From: Caenorhabditis elegans
Lineage: Eukaryota > Nematoda > Chromadorea > Rhabditida > Rhabditidae
Assembly: GCF_000002985.6 (NCBI RefSeq)
Contig: NC_003282.8
Span: 9,672,001 to 9,736,000, forward strand
Direction of reading: 5' to 3'
DNA: 64,000 nt
Part shown: one piece after another, positions 35,159 through 47,716 of the stretch
Position numbering within the stretch: position 1 is the first letter of the stretch
Layout: each line of letters begins with the position of its first letter
Program-made: the position numbers and the translations under genes
The notes under the pieces: generated by a model
Told to the model about the DNA's origin: nothing
Seen by the model: the letters and a program-made list of their open reading frames with translations, nothing else
Database searches by the model: none

Positions 35159-35660
35159 ATGTCAGTTTTCCACGACGAAGTCGAAATTGAGGATTTTGAG
35201 TTTGACGAGGAGAAAGACGTGTACCACTATCCATGCCCTTGTGGCGATCGATTTGAAATCCCTAGGTAAGTTTTGAATACTGTAAAAAATCAAACCGTTC
35301 TGCAAAGTAGTTCTCATGTTTAAAACAATTGTCATTTTCGAAAATCTCTAATTGTTAGAAATCTCGAATTAATTGTAAGTGGCTCAACTCGGGTATTTTA
35401 ATTCATGCTTGAAATCGGATTTTATTTCAATCTATTTATCTTACTTCCTAGTTGAAAAATCATATTTCCATTGTAATAAAAAGCTATTTATTCCGTATAT
35501 AGTCCAACTTCACTTTTTTTTCAGAGAAATGCTTGAAATGGGAGAAGATGTAGCACAATGTCCCAGCTGCTCCCTTCTCATTCGTGTTATCTACGATCCT
35601 GAAGATTTCGTCAAACTGGAGACCATCTCGACAAGCAAGCCAATCGCGGAACCCGTCTAA
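35159..35660 (+). CDS. dph-3: Diphthamide biosynthesis protein 3 (CSL zinc finger)
   Basis: Two exons, 35159-35265 and 35525-35660, encode 80 aa, the usual DPH3/KTI11 length. It starts [20 protein letters not shown]; the CSL-type zinc site uses Cys in [11 protein letters not shown] and [16 protein letters not shown]3 is the electron donor and iron supplier for the Dph1-Dph2 radical enzyme that starts diphthamide formation on elongation factor 2; in yeast it also serves the Elongator tRNA-modification pathway. It is cytosolic. It is divergent from dcaf-1 and convergent with the ADP/ATP carrier. Confidence 0.95.
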
Positions 35661-36216
35661 ATATTTTTAATTTTTGTGAATATTAGTTATTAGAGTTTCT
35701 GTGAAATTCTTTTTCTTCCGTGATTTATTGATACGGGTTTCGCGAGTAAATCTTCCGTGATATGTTGTTCCGAATTAGCATTCCAGAAAAGTTGAAATTT
35801 ACAGAAGTGAAAAAAAACCGCAATTTTTCTTGAAGACAAATAATGTTGAATTTGGAAAGACACAGCTTTAGACCATATCAATTTGCTGAATCACACTAAT
35901 AGTATTTATAAAAAGAGCTTTTAGGTTTAAAATGATTGTGACTATGTGACGAAACGGCCAAGAGGAGATAAGAGGATCTCTCTAGAAAAAGGAAGCTTGA
36001 GGATTTTGTTTGCAAAATGATGCGATTCTAACTAGAACTCAGTTGATTCATTGAAGTTACCTTGTTAAATTGCATGAGAATGTTCGATACTGAAAATGCT
36101 AAAGAAAAATATTTTCTGAATGAAGAGATTGAGACGCTGTGTTTAGTTTGTTGAGTAACAAATAGAAGATTTCAATTAAAATAATTTTACTAAAATTACA
36201 AAAACAATTCAAGACT
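35661..36216. other. 3' flanks between dph-3 and the ADP/ATP carrier
   Basis: Convergent 3' ends. I see AT-rich DNA with no further gene. Confidence 0.6.
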
Positions 36217-37258
36217 TTAAATGAACTTCTGGATTTCATCGTAGATGGCCAGAACGAGTGCTCCACCAGTTCCACGGAACACATTCGACAGAGCTCCCTT
36301 GAACATGGCAGACATTCCTTCGTTTTTGATGATCTTGACAGCACAATCCAAGGTATTCTTGTAGAGAACATCTTTGCGACCAGACTGCATCATCATGCGA
36401 CGGCGAACAGTATCCCATGGATAGGAAATGATTCCAGATCCGACGGTGACGACTTGAGCAATAGCCCAGGCGGCGAAGAAGTTGAGTTTCTTGCCATCAG
36501 CAGTGAATACCATCTTGGCAGTGTCGAACATTCCGAAGTAAGCGGCACGGTAGATGATGATACCTTGTACAGAAACAAAGAATCCTCTGAAAATTAATGT
36601 TTGCTTATATTATAAAAATGGAAAAAATACCTGTAGAGTCCGATTGGACCATCCGATTTTGCAATCTTGACGAGACAATCAGCCAGACCTTTGAATTCAC
36701 GTTCATTAGCTTTTCCGACGTCAGCAGCCAAGCGGGTACGAGCGAAATCCAATGGGTAGACGAAGCAGAGAGAAGTTGCTCCGGCAGCTCCACCAGAAGC
36801 GAGATTCCCGGCGAAGAACTTCCAAAAATCCTTCTTCTTGTCCAATCCCTTTTGGAAAATGTTTTTGTATGTATCCTTGAATGCGAAGTTCAGCGCCTGG
36901 GTTGGGAAGTATCGGATGACATTGGCCAAGTTTCCTCTCCAGAGAGCAGCATATCCTTGCTCTTTCGGGACACGAACGAGGACATCGACGATTCCTTTGT
37001 AACGTTTATCGGCGGCGATAGTTAGGGAAGCATCCTGTACTTGCAAAAGAAGCTTGACACGTTCAATCGGAGCCACAGCAGTCTTGGAGACAGCGGCAGC
37101 AGTTCCTCCCGAGGCGAGATCAATCAAGAATTTTCGGGTATCGAAACCTTTCTTATCCTCCTTCTTCTTTTCAATAGGCTTTGAATCTCCTCCTGAAAGA
37201 ATACAAATATTAAATTAAAACCAGAAATATCGATTAAGATTTACTTACCTCCAGTCAT
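36217..37258 (-). CDS. ant-1.3: Mitochondrial ADP/ATP translocase
   Basis: Three exons, 37258-37249, 37192-36631 and 36586-36217, encode 313 aa. Three mitochondrial-carrier repeats carry the PX[D/E]XX[K/R] signature: [20 protein letters not shown] and [17 protein letters not shown] is the diagnostic nucleotide-binding motif of ADP/ATP carriers, which exchange cytosolic ADP for matrix ATP across the inner mitochondrial membrane. The first coding exon is only 10 bases (ATG plus two codons and one base). A short N-terminal Lys-rich extension ([13 protein letters not shown]) precedes the carrier core, longer than in mammalian ANTs. Codon use is strongly optimised for high expression. The choice of ant-1.3 among the four C. 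elegans paralogs rests on linkage to dph-3 from memory. Confidence 0.95.
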
Positions 37259-38229
37259 GCTTGCAGTAGTGCTGCTGGATATCCAAGCGGTTGAAAACCG
37301 GAACTGATTCTAAAGTGAGCCCTTCGATTAAAAATCGACAGTGAAACGTGGCAAAAGCGCTTCTTTAACCGAGGTCACGTGAATAATGCAAAATGCTACT
37401 CCAAAACTCATATTTCTGTTTTTCACGTTCTCGTAAATATATTTTCACGTTTTTAAACATATTTTTAAAAGCATAAAAGATTATTTAAAAATATTCTTTT
37501 TTTTTAATATCGCGTATAAATTGCTTGATTTCACTGTGAAAGTGTTCTAAAAGAAAAAGAAACAGAAAAATCAAAGAATTCCGCAACGGAGCGGGTTACT
37601 GTAGCATTCAAACGCGCACTCTTTCCTTGCTCGAAATTTAGACCCACGGGTTTGAAAAATTTTGTTCATGTGGAATCGAGGTGAAAATCCCAAAATTAGC
37701 GGAAAGAAATTATTTTTGTTTTCATTTGAATATGTGAATTATTTTCGGATGCACCTCTTTTAATTGCGAAGTCATCAATAAGTTGAGCATTCTAATGATA
37801 TTTTCAACATGAAACAGGTGACAAAACACTGTTATCATACAAAAATAGATTAACTTCCTTCTTCTAGCCTTATCCTCTTAAAACATATGTTTATCGTTTC
37901 GTCACATAATCGCAATCATTTTAAACCAAAAAGCTTCTTCATACTAGACAACTTCATTAGTATGAATCAGCATCTGGTACGTATTGGGTCCAAATCTGTG
38001 TGTCATTCCAGTTTTAAAAAGTATTTTAAAACCTTCTTCACTCATCTTCAATCTGAAAACCCCTCCCAAAAAGCTTATCAGATGGAGATAAGAAGAGGAG
38101 GAGGCAACTGAACCTTGTTATCCAAGATTATCAGATGTAGTATAAAAATTTGTAGACTTATCTATTTCACTTCGAACTTTGAGCAAAATAAAGCAAATTT
38201 GAGCTTCTAAGTTATTGAGGTGACCTTAC
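37259..38229. other. Promoter region shared by the carrier and a nuclear receptor gene
   Basis: Upstream DNA of two divergent genes. It includes a GTCACGTG E-box near 37,374 and the GATA cluster listed separately; no gene seen. Confidence 0.55.
38071..38164 (+). promoter_or_regulatory. GATA-site cluster and TATA box before the nuclear receptor gene
   Basis: CTTATCAG (38074-38081), AGATAAG (38086-38092), GATTATCAG (about 38126-38134) and CTTATCT (about 38158-38164) lie 65-160 bp upstream of the start codon, with TATAAAA at 38141-38147. Dense WGATAR sites are typical of ELT-2-driven intestinal promoters. Expression is inferred. Confidence 0.6.
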
Positions 38230-40300
38230 ATGAGTCTATACTGTTCAAGCTTTGATAATCAGTGTTACTGGATGATGGATGACAGTCAAGTAGTGTGGAA
38301 CAGGTAGGTCTATGTGTTTTTATCAGAAATTGGAATTAGGATTTTGTTTGAGTTTTGTAATAGTTTTAGTTATTTTCAGTGGTTATTCCACAAGGAAAAG
38401 CGTCGATGAAAAGAGAAATGAAAATATAATTAGAAAAATAACACAAATATGTATGTTTAGATGGTTTTAATATCGAATAGTTTTATGATATTTTTTTTGC
38501 AAAGTGATATTATATTTCCAACAATATGACATTGATTACAAGCTGATTGCAATAAAATCTGGAAAGAGCATCAGTTTCAAAAATTTACATTTGAAAAAAA
38601 GGTTTAATTCAATTTTAAAATGGGTCAAAAAGCCTGCCGGTTTGCAAACTTAGCCATGTAGGCAGGCTCTCACGGCTGAATCCAGTTGCTTTTGTTCACT
38701 CTATAACATATCTGTTCAATCTAATTCTCACATTCTATTCTTCATTTTACTCGGTATTTGCTTTAAAAATACACAAAAAAGAATTAAAATAGATTTTCAA
38801 AATCTCCACCTTCTAACCCTCAATTCATAATTTAATTCCAGCTCAGCACCTCAAGAGATGATCTGCTCAATTTGCTCGGATAAAGCCGAAGGATATCATT
38901 TTGGAGCAATAAGCTGTGCTGCATGTGGTGCATTCTTCCGACGCAGTGTTTCTGATCAAAAAGTATACTCATGTTCTAATAGACAATGTAGTATTGTACA
39001 CGGTAATCTAAAGTTGAACAAAATATAAATGTAACAAAAAGAATTAAAGATCCAACAAAGAGAGGTGGAAGCTGCAGATTCTGCAGATTTTTGAAGTGTG
39101 TGAGCAGTGGAATGATGCCTCAAGGTAATTTATATATTCAAAATAATATCAAATTTTCAAATTTCCAGACGTAAAAGCCAAAAGAACTTCTTCATCACAA
39201 CAAAATGTCACGTCTCTTTACCGAAATATGAATCAAAGTTCCATTCTACTAATCGATCAAATTATTGCTTTTCGCAGAAGTATTGCAGCTGAAAGGCCGA
39301 TTTTCGATTTGGTACGTAGAGATTTGAAAGAATTGAGATTTTAAGGGTAAATAAGAGCTTAACTCATATTTACTAAGATTATGGAATAATCTTGAATAAA
39401 TAACGGTTTATTCAATATTTGAAAAATCTGTTGTAAGTAGAATAAATCTAGGTATTCTCTTCTTCTCTCTACATTAATTTAAATTTTTCAATTAATTTCA
39501 GATTTCCCGATCAACAACTCGTACAAACTTGAAAATTTCTCTCCACCAAGAATACGAAATTATGCGAAGAATATCAACTGGATCTCCCTTGATCATGCAA
39601 GTTATCGAACATTTTTACGCACACTTTGGGAGCTTGGATAATAATTTCATGGTAATAATTTTCAACTAACTAATATGAAAATTAACTTTACAGAGCGACC
39701 CACTCGGTGACATATTCCTATTGGTTTTTGTCTTTGAAGCATGTGTTTTGACTGCTACAAAAGGTGGAATCCAACTAGATAGACTGTTTCTGCCAAATAT
39801 GGTTTGTTTTATTAAAACAAAGACATAATTAAAAAATATATATCTTAGGTCCATATTGATTTGAGTGAGCAACCATTTTTGGAGTTTATGGAGTGTGAGC
39901 AACATGTCAATTTGAACCCATACAGGTATTATAACTTAATTCTGAAATAACTAAAAATGTGATATTTCCAGAAACATTCTGAATTCATTTAGTTTCCTTG
40001 TTCAATTGGTATCACGATCGTTTCAATCATGCAATTTCGATGAACCACTTTTATCCATTTTATTCTATAAATGCATAACGGAAGCAGTTCCAATCAATTT
40101 TCGACATTGTTTTGCTGATGTGAATCGGGATAGTCTTTTGACAGATTTGAACAGAGGTAACAATTTCTAAAAATATTTCAAACTAATTCAACAATTTATT
40201 TTCAGTAGATCCTGTTTCATTTGAACAAATCCAGAACACATCTGCCCAAATTCATCAAGGAACTCGGGCGTTCAAAGATGCAATCTCAAGCATTTTATAA
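38230..40300 (+). CDS. Nuclear hormone receptor, supplementary type
   Basis: Nine exons (38230-38303, 38842-39002, 39050-39124, 39169-39311, 39502-39651, 39694-39801, 39849-39925, 39972-40156, 40206-40300) sum to 355 aa. The DNA-binding domain at about 31-105 has two C4 zinc fingers: CSICSDKAEGYHFGAISCAA leading into CGAFFRRS, then CSNRQC...SCRFCRFLKCVSSGM. The P-box reads CAACGAFF, not CEGCKG, so the DNA target probably differs from classical receptors. A weak ligand-binding-like helical domain follows (about 140-355). This is one of the large HNF4-derived set of nematode receptors. I cannot assign an nhr number. The GATA cluster upstream suggests the intestine. Confidence 0.9.
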
Positions 40301-41219
40301 CTTGAATAAATCGATTTTTTTGAAGAAATGTTTCTAAAAATTAAACAGCTGATATGAACTTCTCAAAACTAAATTTGTACTTCTCAAAAGTAAATTTGTA
40401 AATAAAATTGTTTGATATCTTATATTTTGAAAATTCTGCACGATTGTTAGAATAACATCACTAAATTATAATTGGGATAACTTTTGATTTTGTCACAAAA
40501 CCAACTGGGAAAGAGTATATTTCAAGCTCATCTCCATGTTTTCTTTTTTCTTAAATCTAAGTTTCAAAACATCTACAAGATAAAAAAATCATATAGTTCA
40601 AGTGCGGAAAATCTCAAAACTGGGGCTCCAGTTATCTGAAAAATTTCTGGCAAAACAAATTCTAAGAAATAAGCCGAACAAAGGAGCGTTTTCTAAAATT
40701 AATACCCCCCATCAATTCGATTTACTCTAAAAGCTTGATTCCTCATTATAATCTGTAGTACCAGAAAAATAATTTCAAATTTTTGTGACCAGTTAAGATG
40801 TTGTTTTTCAATTAATCTCCACCTTCTAATACTCTTTTTTATTCTACTCATAAATCCTCCATAAAGAGATCATCCTACTGATAAAAACAGATCACCGATA
40901 TTAATTTTGATATATTATTTTTTTAATAGACTTTACAGTCAGATGCGAAATCTGATGGAATTAACAATTAACATAAAGTTGCGAAAAAATTTAGAGATTA
41001 AAAATTACCAATAAATTTTACAATGAACGTGGCATTGTTAAATTCAATATTTCCGTATTCTACTTTCTTATCGATAAAATTAATTCAAAACAAAACAAAA
41101 TCAGTTTCAAAATTTCAAAGTTTACTTTGTCTGTCTCCATTCGCTGTCTTTAAAGGAGAAATATCGATCCAATGTAAGTCCGAAAATGGCCAGCGAAAAA
41201 GATCAAGTTGTTCAGAAAA
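40301..41219. other. Intergenic between the nuclear receptor and the 329-aa gene
   Basis: AT-rich, no gene seen. The right end is the presumed promoter of the next gene. Confidence 0.5.
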
Positions 41220-42800
41220 ATGGAATTCGGAGCGTCGTTTGCTTATAGAAGAATTGACGCCCACGTTGAAGCAACTCTTCAAGAAGCTGCTCAAGTTCTC
41301 GAAAAGTTGGTAATTGAAAGAGATGCCGAGTCGGCCATAACGGTCGCATCCCAAGGTAGCTGATTTTTGGTTATTTTCCAGTTTTCGATTGTTTTAAATT
41401 TGCAAGTGATATCTTTGTGTGAAATTACTTACAAGCAAGTACTACATACCGATAATCGTTCAGTTTCACGTACATATGAATAGGAGCATTATAAAATTGT
41501 TGATCTGCCTGCCATGCATTTCTTCGCGACAGAGAATTACATTGTAGAATAATTCGAAACAAAACCCAATGTGGTGAAATTAACAATTTTGAATAGCAAT
41601 CATATATATTACATGCTTGAAATTTCCTTTATTTCCATCTAATTTGTTTCAGGAACTCCAGATGCAATAAGTATCACTCAAGCTGCTCATGAAACCATTT
41701 CAATTGATTCAATTCTTCGATCTTCGAAGCAACCAAAGGCTACCATTCGTACTCCACGTGACTCTAACAAGAATCGGAAATTGTAATATGAAATGTGGAA
41801 AAAATCATTTCAAAACTTATTTTTAGAACTTTCCCACCAGCCCGAATTGGTTTCAAATCCGAGCAATTGGAAACTTGTGATTCTGGAATAACTGATAGCA
41901 CTATTGACCAAGATCCACCGACCCCGGACTCGTTTGTTAATTTCCTTTTTACCTGTTTCTAATTTAAATGTTTAGCTTGTTCCCAAGTGCCATCTACATT
42001 CCGGCAAAGCAGAAGCCTCAAATGACCGTAAGATTACTTTTAAGAGCTATCAATAAATTAATTATCGTATTTTTCAGGTTTCAATAAGTGCAACAACTGC
42101 TTCTTCTTGTTCCAACAAATCGCTCTACCGTAAGCACATTGAAAAACTAGCAATTGAGCCATTGGAGGACATCAAACACTTGTAAGCCTGTTGTCACATG
42201 ATTTTTTCTGTTTTAAATAATAACCTCTTATATCTGTATAACTTTGAAGGAAGTGCCGTGGACTGAAGAAGTCAAAGCCAGATGACCTTTTTCCAAAAGC
42301 AACTTACGATGCGGGAACTGGAAAACCTAAAATGGCGGTACGAATTGACTGTATTGCAGAAAAACATGTTCTTATATTTTCAGTTGTCTCCGAGTTCAAT
42401 GGTGTCGGTCGACCTTTCATATGCATCTACAACTGCTAAATCCAATAGTCTTGCCTATCAACCAATGGAGTTTGTTTCCTCTGATGGACGCGTCAAGCTG
42501 TGGCTTCAGGTTTTATCGATTTGTATTTTTCTTGAAATCTTCTGTTTTCAGCCTCTTGAAAAGCAAAAGAAAAAAAATAGTGAAAAGTCCAAAAAACGTG
42601 AACGATGTATTGATGATGCTCCAATTCCTCCAAAACAATTGCAATCGAGTACCAAATTGAACATTGAGAATCGCACAAAGTTTTCTACCAATTTGTCAAT
42701 CGGTGATCATGTTATTGATTTGTCTGGAATCTTAAATGGGTCCATGAAGAAGAAGAATTTGGCAAAACTCGTCATTAATGGGCAGTCCTATTCAATTTGA
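41220..42800 (+). CDS. Unrecognised 329-aa basic protein
   Basis: Eight exons (41220-41355, 41653-41782, 41827-41931, 41976-42027, 42078-42181, 42250-42337, 42384-42509, 42552-42800) join in phase to 329 aa. The N-terminus (MEFGASFAYRRIDAHVEATL) is helical and heptad-like to about residue 45. The middle is Ser/Thr/Pro-rich and probably disordered, with SP/TP sites (IRTPRDSNK, DPPTPDS). A Lys-rich patch, KQKKKNSEKSKKRER, around 250-262 looks like a nuclear localisation signal. The last 45 residues form a compact hydrophobic pattern (SIGDHVIDLSGILNG...LAKLVINGQSYSI). I do not recognise the family. Another ATG lies 34 bases upstream out of frame. A nuclear scaffold or chromosome-associated role is only a guess. 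Confidence 0.8.
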
Positions 42801-44559
42801 GAAGTGGCAGTCTTATTGAAATTAAATATCCTAATGAGTGAAATGTGGTTGATTGAGAGTTTTTTGAATGAATGGTTTGGATGATTGTGCTTGAGATTGA
42901 TTTTTTGTTATTCCGCTGATTGTATATTTTAATTAAACTGCGGTTTTTGAAATATTAGGATTTTTTCACCTTAATAATATTTTCATATGAAATATTAAGA
43001 TTATCTAATCCTCCGAAGCGTTCGAAGTTCTTTTTTCGATATCCAATTTAAACGCAGACCACCCAAGATACAATGTTTGAAAAAAGAATGCAATGAGAAC
43101 TGTTCAAAACGAACAACCAAGAAGAAACAAAACAAATAAATGGTTTACAAAAGAGCAAATCAAATGATGAGTGCACTCGAAATGTCTACCGATTTTTTTT
43201 GTTTTCTTGCAAAGATTACAATGTGCAGCACATAATTTATTGTAATTGAAGTCGTGTTTTCTGTGACATCACACGATACATCAAAGGAGTATCGTCTATG
43301 ATGGCATAAAATGCGTACGGTAGCATACTGTTGCATCAAGAACCAGGAGAAAAGCTACAACAAAATAAATGTCATTAATTGATTTGAAATTTGAAAAGTC
43401 AAGCATTATTGTTTTCCGATTTTAAATGTTTAACATTTTAAACATGTATCGTCCTGAGCTACAACAAACGTTAAAAATGCATGATTGGAAGAGAAACAAT
43501 TTTCTGTGATTTCTATTTTCAAATTGAAATATTCTGCAAGTGAATCCACAGAACGTTTATGTTGTTGAAGACTTTCTTATCTCTGATCCTTTCCCATATT
43601 TGTTTGTCTCTATCCATTTATATTTTCTCATAAACTTTTTGTCACTATTTGCACTATCTTTTCGTCTTCTTCACTTATTCTTCCAAACCTTCTGTCTATG
43701 TTTGTTCGGTTTGCCCAGAACAGCCGGTAGGAGTGTGATGGCTCACCAAAAAGTTTCGTGCACTGATCAATTTTCATGTTTTGTAGTCGTTTGTGAAACG
43801 TTTTCGCCTTTTTCCCTTTCATTTTTTTCTGCTACATAATTTTCATAGCGACGTGCCAAATGATTCAAAGTTCAAAATTGTGATTTCAATTTTGAAAAAC
43901 TGTAAAAAGCACGCAGAAAAGTTATAAAACTGATAATTTAGGTACGTTTTATATCGATTTCATTGTGCGTTACTCTTGATGTTAGTTCTTATTGATTCAT
44001 TTTTTCAACTTTTCGGTTTCTTCTATAACAAATCGTTCTTCAGTCATCGAGTACATTTTACGTTTTTTTTTTTGACGTTGTTATCTAATTCTAGGAGAGG
44101 GAAAAGACTTAAATAATCCCTAACTGGTTTCCATTGATGTGCCTCATGAAATCATGATTTTTATAATTTAGGATTTTTCGACTAAACTTCAGTAACGGTT
44201 TTAGTTATTTTATTTATAGTTTGTTTGTTGAACAAAAATTGTAATTTTTTGCAAGAAGCGACCTCCTTTCAAAATATTTTTGGTTTTTGACCACAACTTC
44301 TTACCGAATTCCGTTCAAAAAAGTGATTTTTTGACTAAACTGGGCAAGAAATTGGCACCAACTGTCTATTTAGTTCAACAATCTTTGTATTTTGTTTAAA
44401 TAAAGTAACACTGAAGTGAACAAACAGCTGCTGGAAGGGTTCCGTTTCTTCCAGGAAAAAGTTCAAACTAGATCCAAATAGTGTGAACTCATTTCTTTTG
44501 TTTAAAATTGACCTCACATCTTTCATTTTTCTCACTCATTATTCCCCACACTACGTTTC

Positions 44560-44660
44560 ATTTATTCATTGCCTTTTTACGTCTTCTTTTCATTTTTCCT
44601 TCTCTCTCTTTTCATTTTTCCTTTTCATTTCTTTTCATTTTTCCTTTCCTTCATATCTAT
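44560..44660 (+). repeat. Polypyrimidine tract with repeated TTTTCATTTTTCCTT
   Basis: Three or four imperfect copies of TTTTCATTTTTCCTT sit in an almost pure pyrimidine run. This kind of CT-rich tract is frequent near C. elegans transcription starts, but no gene start is evident here. Confidence 0.6.
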
Positions 44661-45770
44661 GTGTCTCTCTACATCGTGTACTATGTAATTTTATGTTGTT
44701 CCTGTATGAGAGGCCAAGTGATATTTGTCGAAATATCAAAGTATATGATAAGGAATGAAACAGTGTCTATTGATTTGGAGAAATAGATAATTTTTTACGC
44801 AAACAATGTCGTGCCTGAACTTTTTGAACTTTTTTCTAAAAATTAACTAATATATAGAAGGTTAACATTATTTTACAGATTCAATCACATATAAAAATAT
44901 CTATAGTAAATTTTAACAGTCTCTAAAAGATGTATCACCACAAAATTTTATTCCAAAGCTCAATTATCACATACCTAAAACTGGAATTTTTATTTTTATT
45001 TTTTGGCCTTGTACGTGCCTGCTTGATTTTCTATTAGGCATATTTAACTTCAAAAATGTTTCAAAAATGTACTCTATATGCAAAGTTCAACATTTTTCGG
45101 TTCACTGAAGCTTCTCCAGACAATTTCCACAGGTTTCTCAAAAGGTTTCTCAAAACTCAAAGCAGTATTCTGGCGTCATGTACGTTTTTACTTTCTGAAC
45201 TTTTGGCTCCTGGATTTTCGTGATTTTTTTTTGTGATTTTTGTGTTCCTTTTAAATTTGGTTGATAATATTTATAGTTTCCCTCCTACAATTGTTAAAAG
45301 ATTAACCAACTAATGCATTCTTTTAAAAACTATAAACTACATCAAAAAGTAATCTCCGTTCTTAAATCCAAAACAGGTTTCCCGTTTGTTTCATTGATCA
45401 AATTCTTGAACAGTTCAATACTTGGTCACTTTCGGGAAAATCTGTGAATGACAAAGACCACACTTAATGGTTTTTGAAATGTCTTGCAGTTTTTTTTTTC
45501 TGCAAAAAGGTTTTTTAGTTAATCGAAGATTTTACAGTAAAATATTTAAACAAACGTTTGTTCTTGAAAATAGTCACAGAAAAAACCTGAGTTTTGCTAC
45601 GTTGATCTATATAGGGGATCATATGATGAAAATAAACTTCTTGACATCTTATAAGTTAAACTGTATGTAGTGGCTTTGTCCGTAGAGGTCACCGGATTAT
45701 TCAATGCACCCCAAAATTAGCCGCGAAGATGGTAATTGTTGTTTGTACTGAGAAAATAGATGAAGGCACT

Positions 45771-45787
45771 GGGGGGGGGGGGGGGGG
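45771..45787 (+). repeat. Homopolymer run of 17 G
   Basis: Seventeen consecutive G residues, in GGCACT-(G)17-CAAATT. In C. elegans, long poly-G tracts can form G-quadruplexes and are deletion-prone when the FANCJ-like helicase DOG-1 is missing. Confidence 0.95.
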
Positions 45788-47716
45788 CAAATTATTTCAA
45801 CGCACATTTTAAAAAGGTTTAATTAACAAAATTTAGAACTTTGTAAATAATTTTTGAATTGCTATTTAAATGAAAACTATTTTAAGCACACAACATCGTA
45901 ACTCAATGCTCACAATAAAAAAAACAATTACCACATGCTCATTAGCTGTAAAAATTATCAACTGAACAATCCTCTATAATTAAGTATGTTCACCGCAAAG
46001 TTTTCAGTCGACATTATCCCAGAAATCATTGTTGGGTTTCTAGTGTTGATGTGTTTTGATTGCATCATGTGATGTGTCAAATGTTTCTTTCTGACTTCCG
46101 TCTGAACCAATTTGCACTTTGTATCTGAATATAAAGAAAAAACGAGTTTTTAAAATTACGAGCAAGTCATGTTTGAGTTAATGTATGTGGTTATTTCCCT
46201 GTCGCAATAATATGTTTTTGAAACAATTTATTCTTTAACTCAAAATTCTCAAAAATGATAAATGTAGATGTAACTGTAAGATCTTTGACCTAATCGTTTG
46301 CTTATACACTTTCTAGGTAACAATAAAACCTGCAAGACGTTTTCTGCTGATTGTTCTTCGAAAGGGTTTTTGAAATGAGTTGAGATTTGAGCTTTATATC
46401 TTCACGTATTCCATTTAAAGATTTCAATGCTACATTTATGTAGAGTTTAAGAAGATACACAGACACATCGTGTAGCGGGGACCCCGTGTCTACGTGACAG
46501 ATGTAATTTCTCTGAATCTCTAACTCTCGATCACTAGTCACCCAGAGTCCCGTCGCCCAATTCGCTTCGTCGCCTCGGCCACCGCCGCCACCTTTTCAAT
46601 TTCTTTGTTTCTTTTTGTCCGACACACACACTCTCTGGTACTCATAATCTCTCATCTTTTTCTCTCGTTTCCCTTGTCCTTTTTGCACTTGTTCACTTTT
46701 TTTCGCTCTACATCTTTATGCTCTGTATTCTGACATTGAACAGATCAAAGATTTCGGTTTTTTTTTATTTCGTTTCCCGTAAATGTCTAACGACTCATTA
46801 TGAAGTCAGTTTATAGCATAAATTTTTAGATTTGAATTTTATATTTTGTTTCTGATCTGTGGCATTCATCACATCTATTTTTATACTGAAATCTTTAGTG
46901 TCTGCAATACATTGGTAATATCTGCAGAAATGATAATCAACAAACCAAATTTTTTCACATGATATGACTAAGCTGTCTCGACTGAATTTTTATTAAAAAA
47001 AAGATTTTAATAATAATAATTATTATTAACTTATAAGAATGTTATTAATGAGTGAATAGTTTAAATTCGTGTTAAATCATAATATTTACTGTTATTTCTT
47101 TGAAAAACTCAAATGAAGAAAAACTAGATTAAAAAATGTTTAACTAAAATTGTAACTTTAAATTGTCATTCATTTGAAGAGAAAAAAATTGCGTGTTACC
47201 GAGCAATTACTAATTTTTCAAAATATTTGTTACAATGGTTTAATATATCATATTTGGCATGCGTCTTAAATTTTTATGAAAACTTGTAACTGAAGCTCTT
47301 TCCAAGTTGCTAAAAATCAGTGTATCCTAGATTTTTCATTAAAAATGATTGGTTTGTAATTATTCGAGACATATTATTTGTACGTACTGCTATATATTTA
47401 TCGCAATAATTTAATATAGGATAATCTGTGAAAGATTAGAGAAACAACAATCCTGATCTAGTAGAATGTCTGATATACTTTGCCTGCGAGTCTTTTTGTT
47501 TCCAAATTAAAGAAATTGGTTTATGGTTAACTTCTCGGAAGAATAAAATATATCAGCTAATCTTTTAAATAAATACTCAGCCGCTCAGAGTATACGCATG
47601 AAACGTCATATTCTAAAATAGAATGAGATTCGAGATTACGTCTTCAGCAGCAAATGTTAAACATTTGTATTTTTTCGATAGTTTTTAGTATTAGATGCAA
47701 CATCAGGAGTGCTGAA

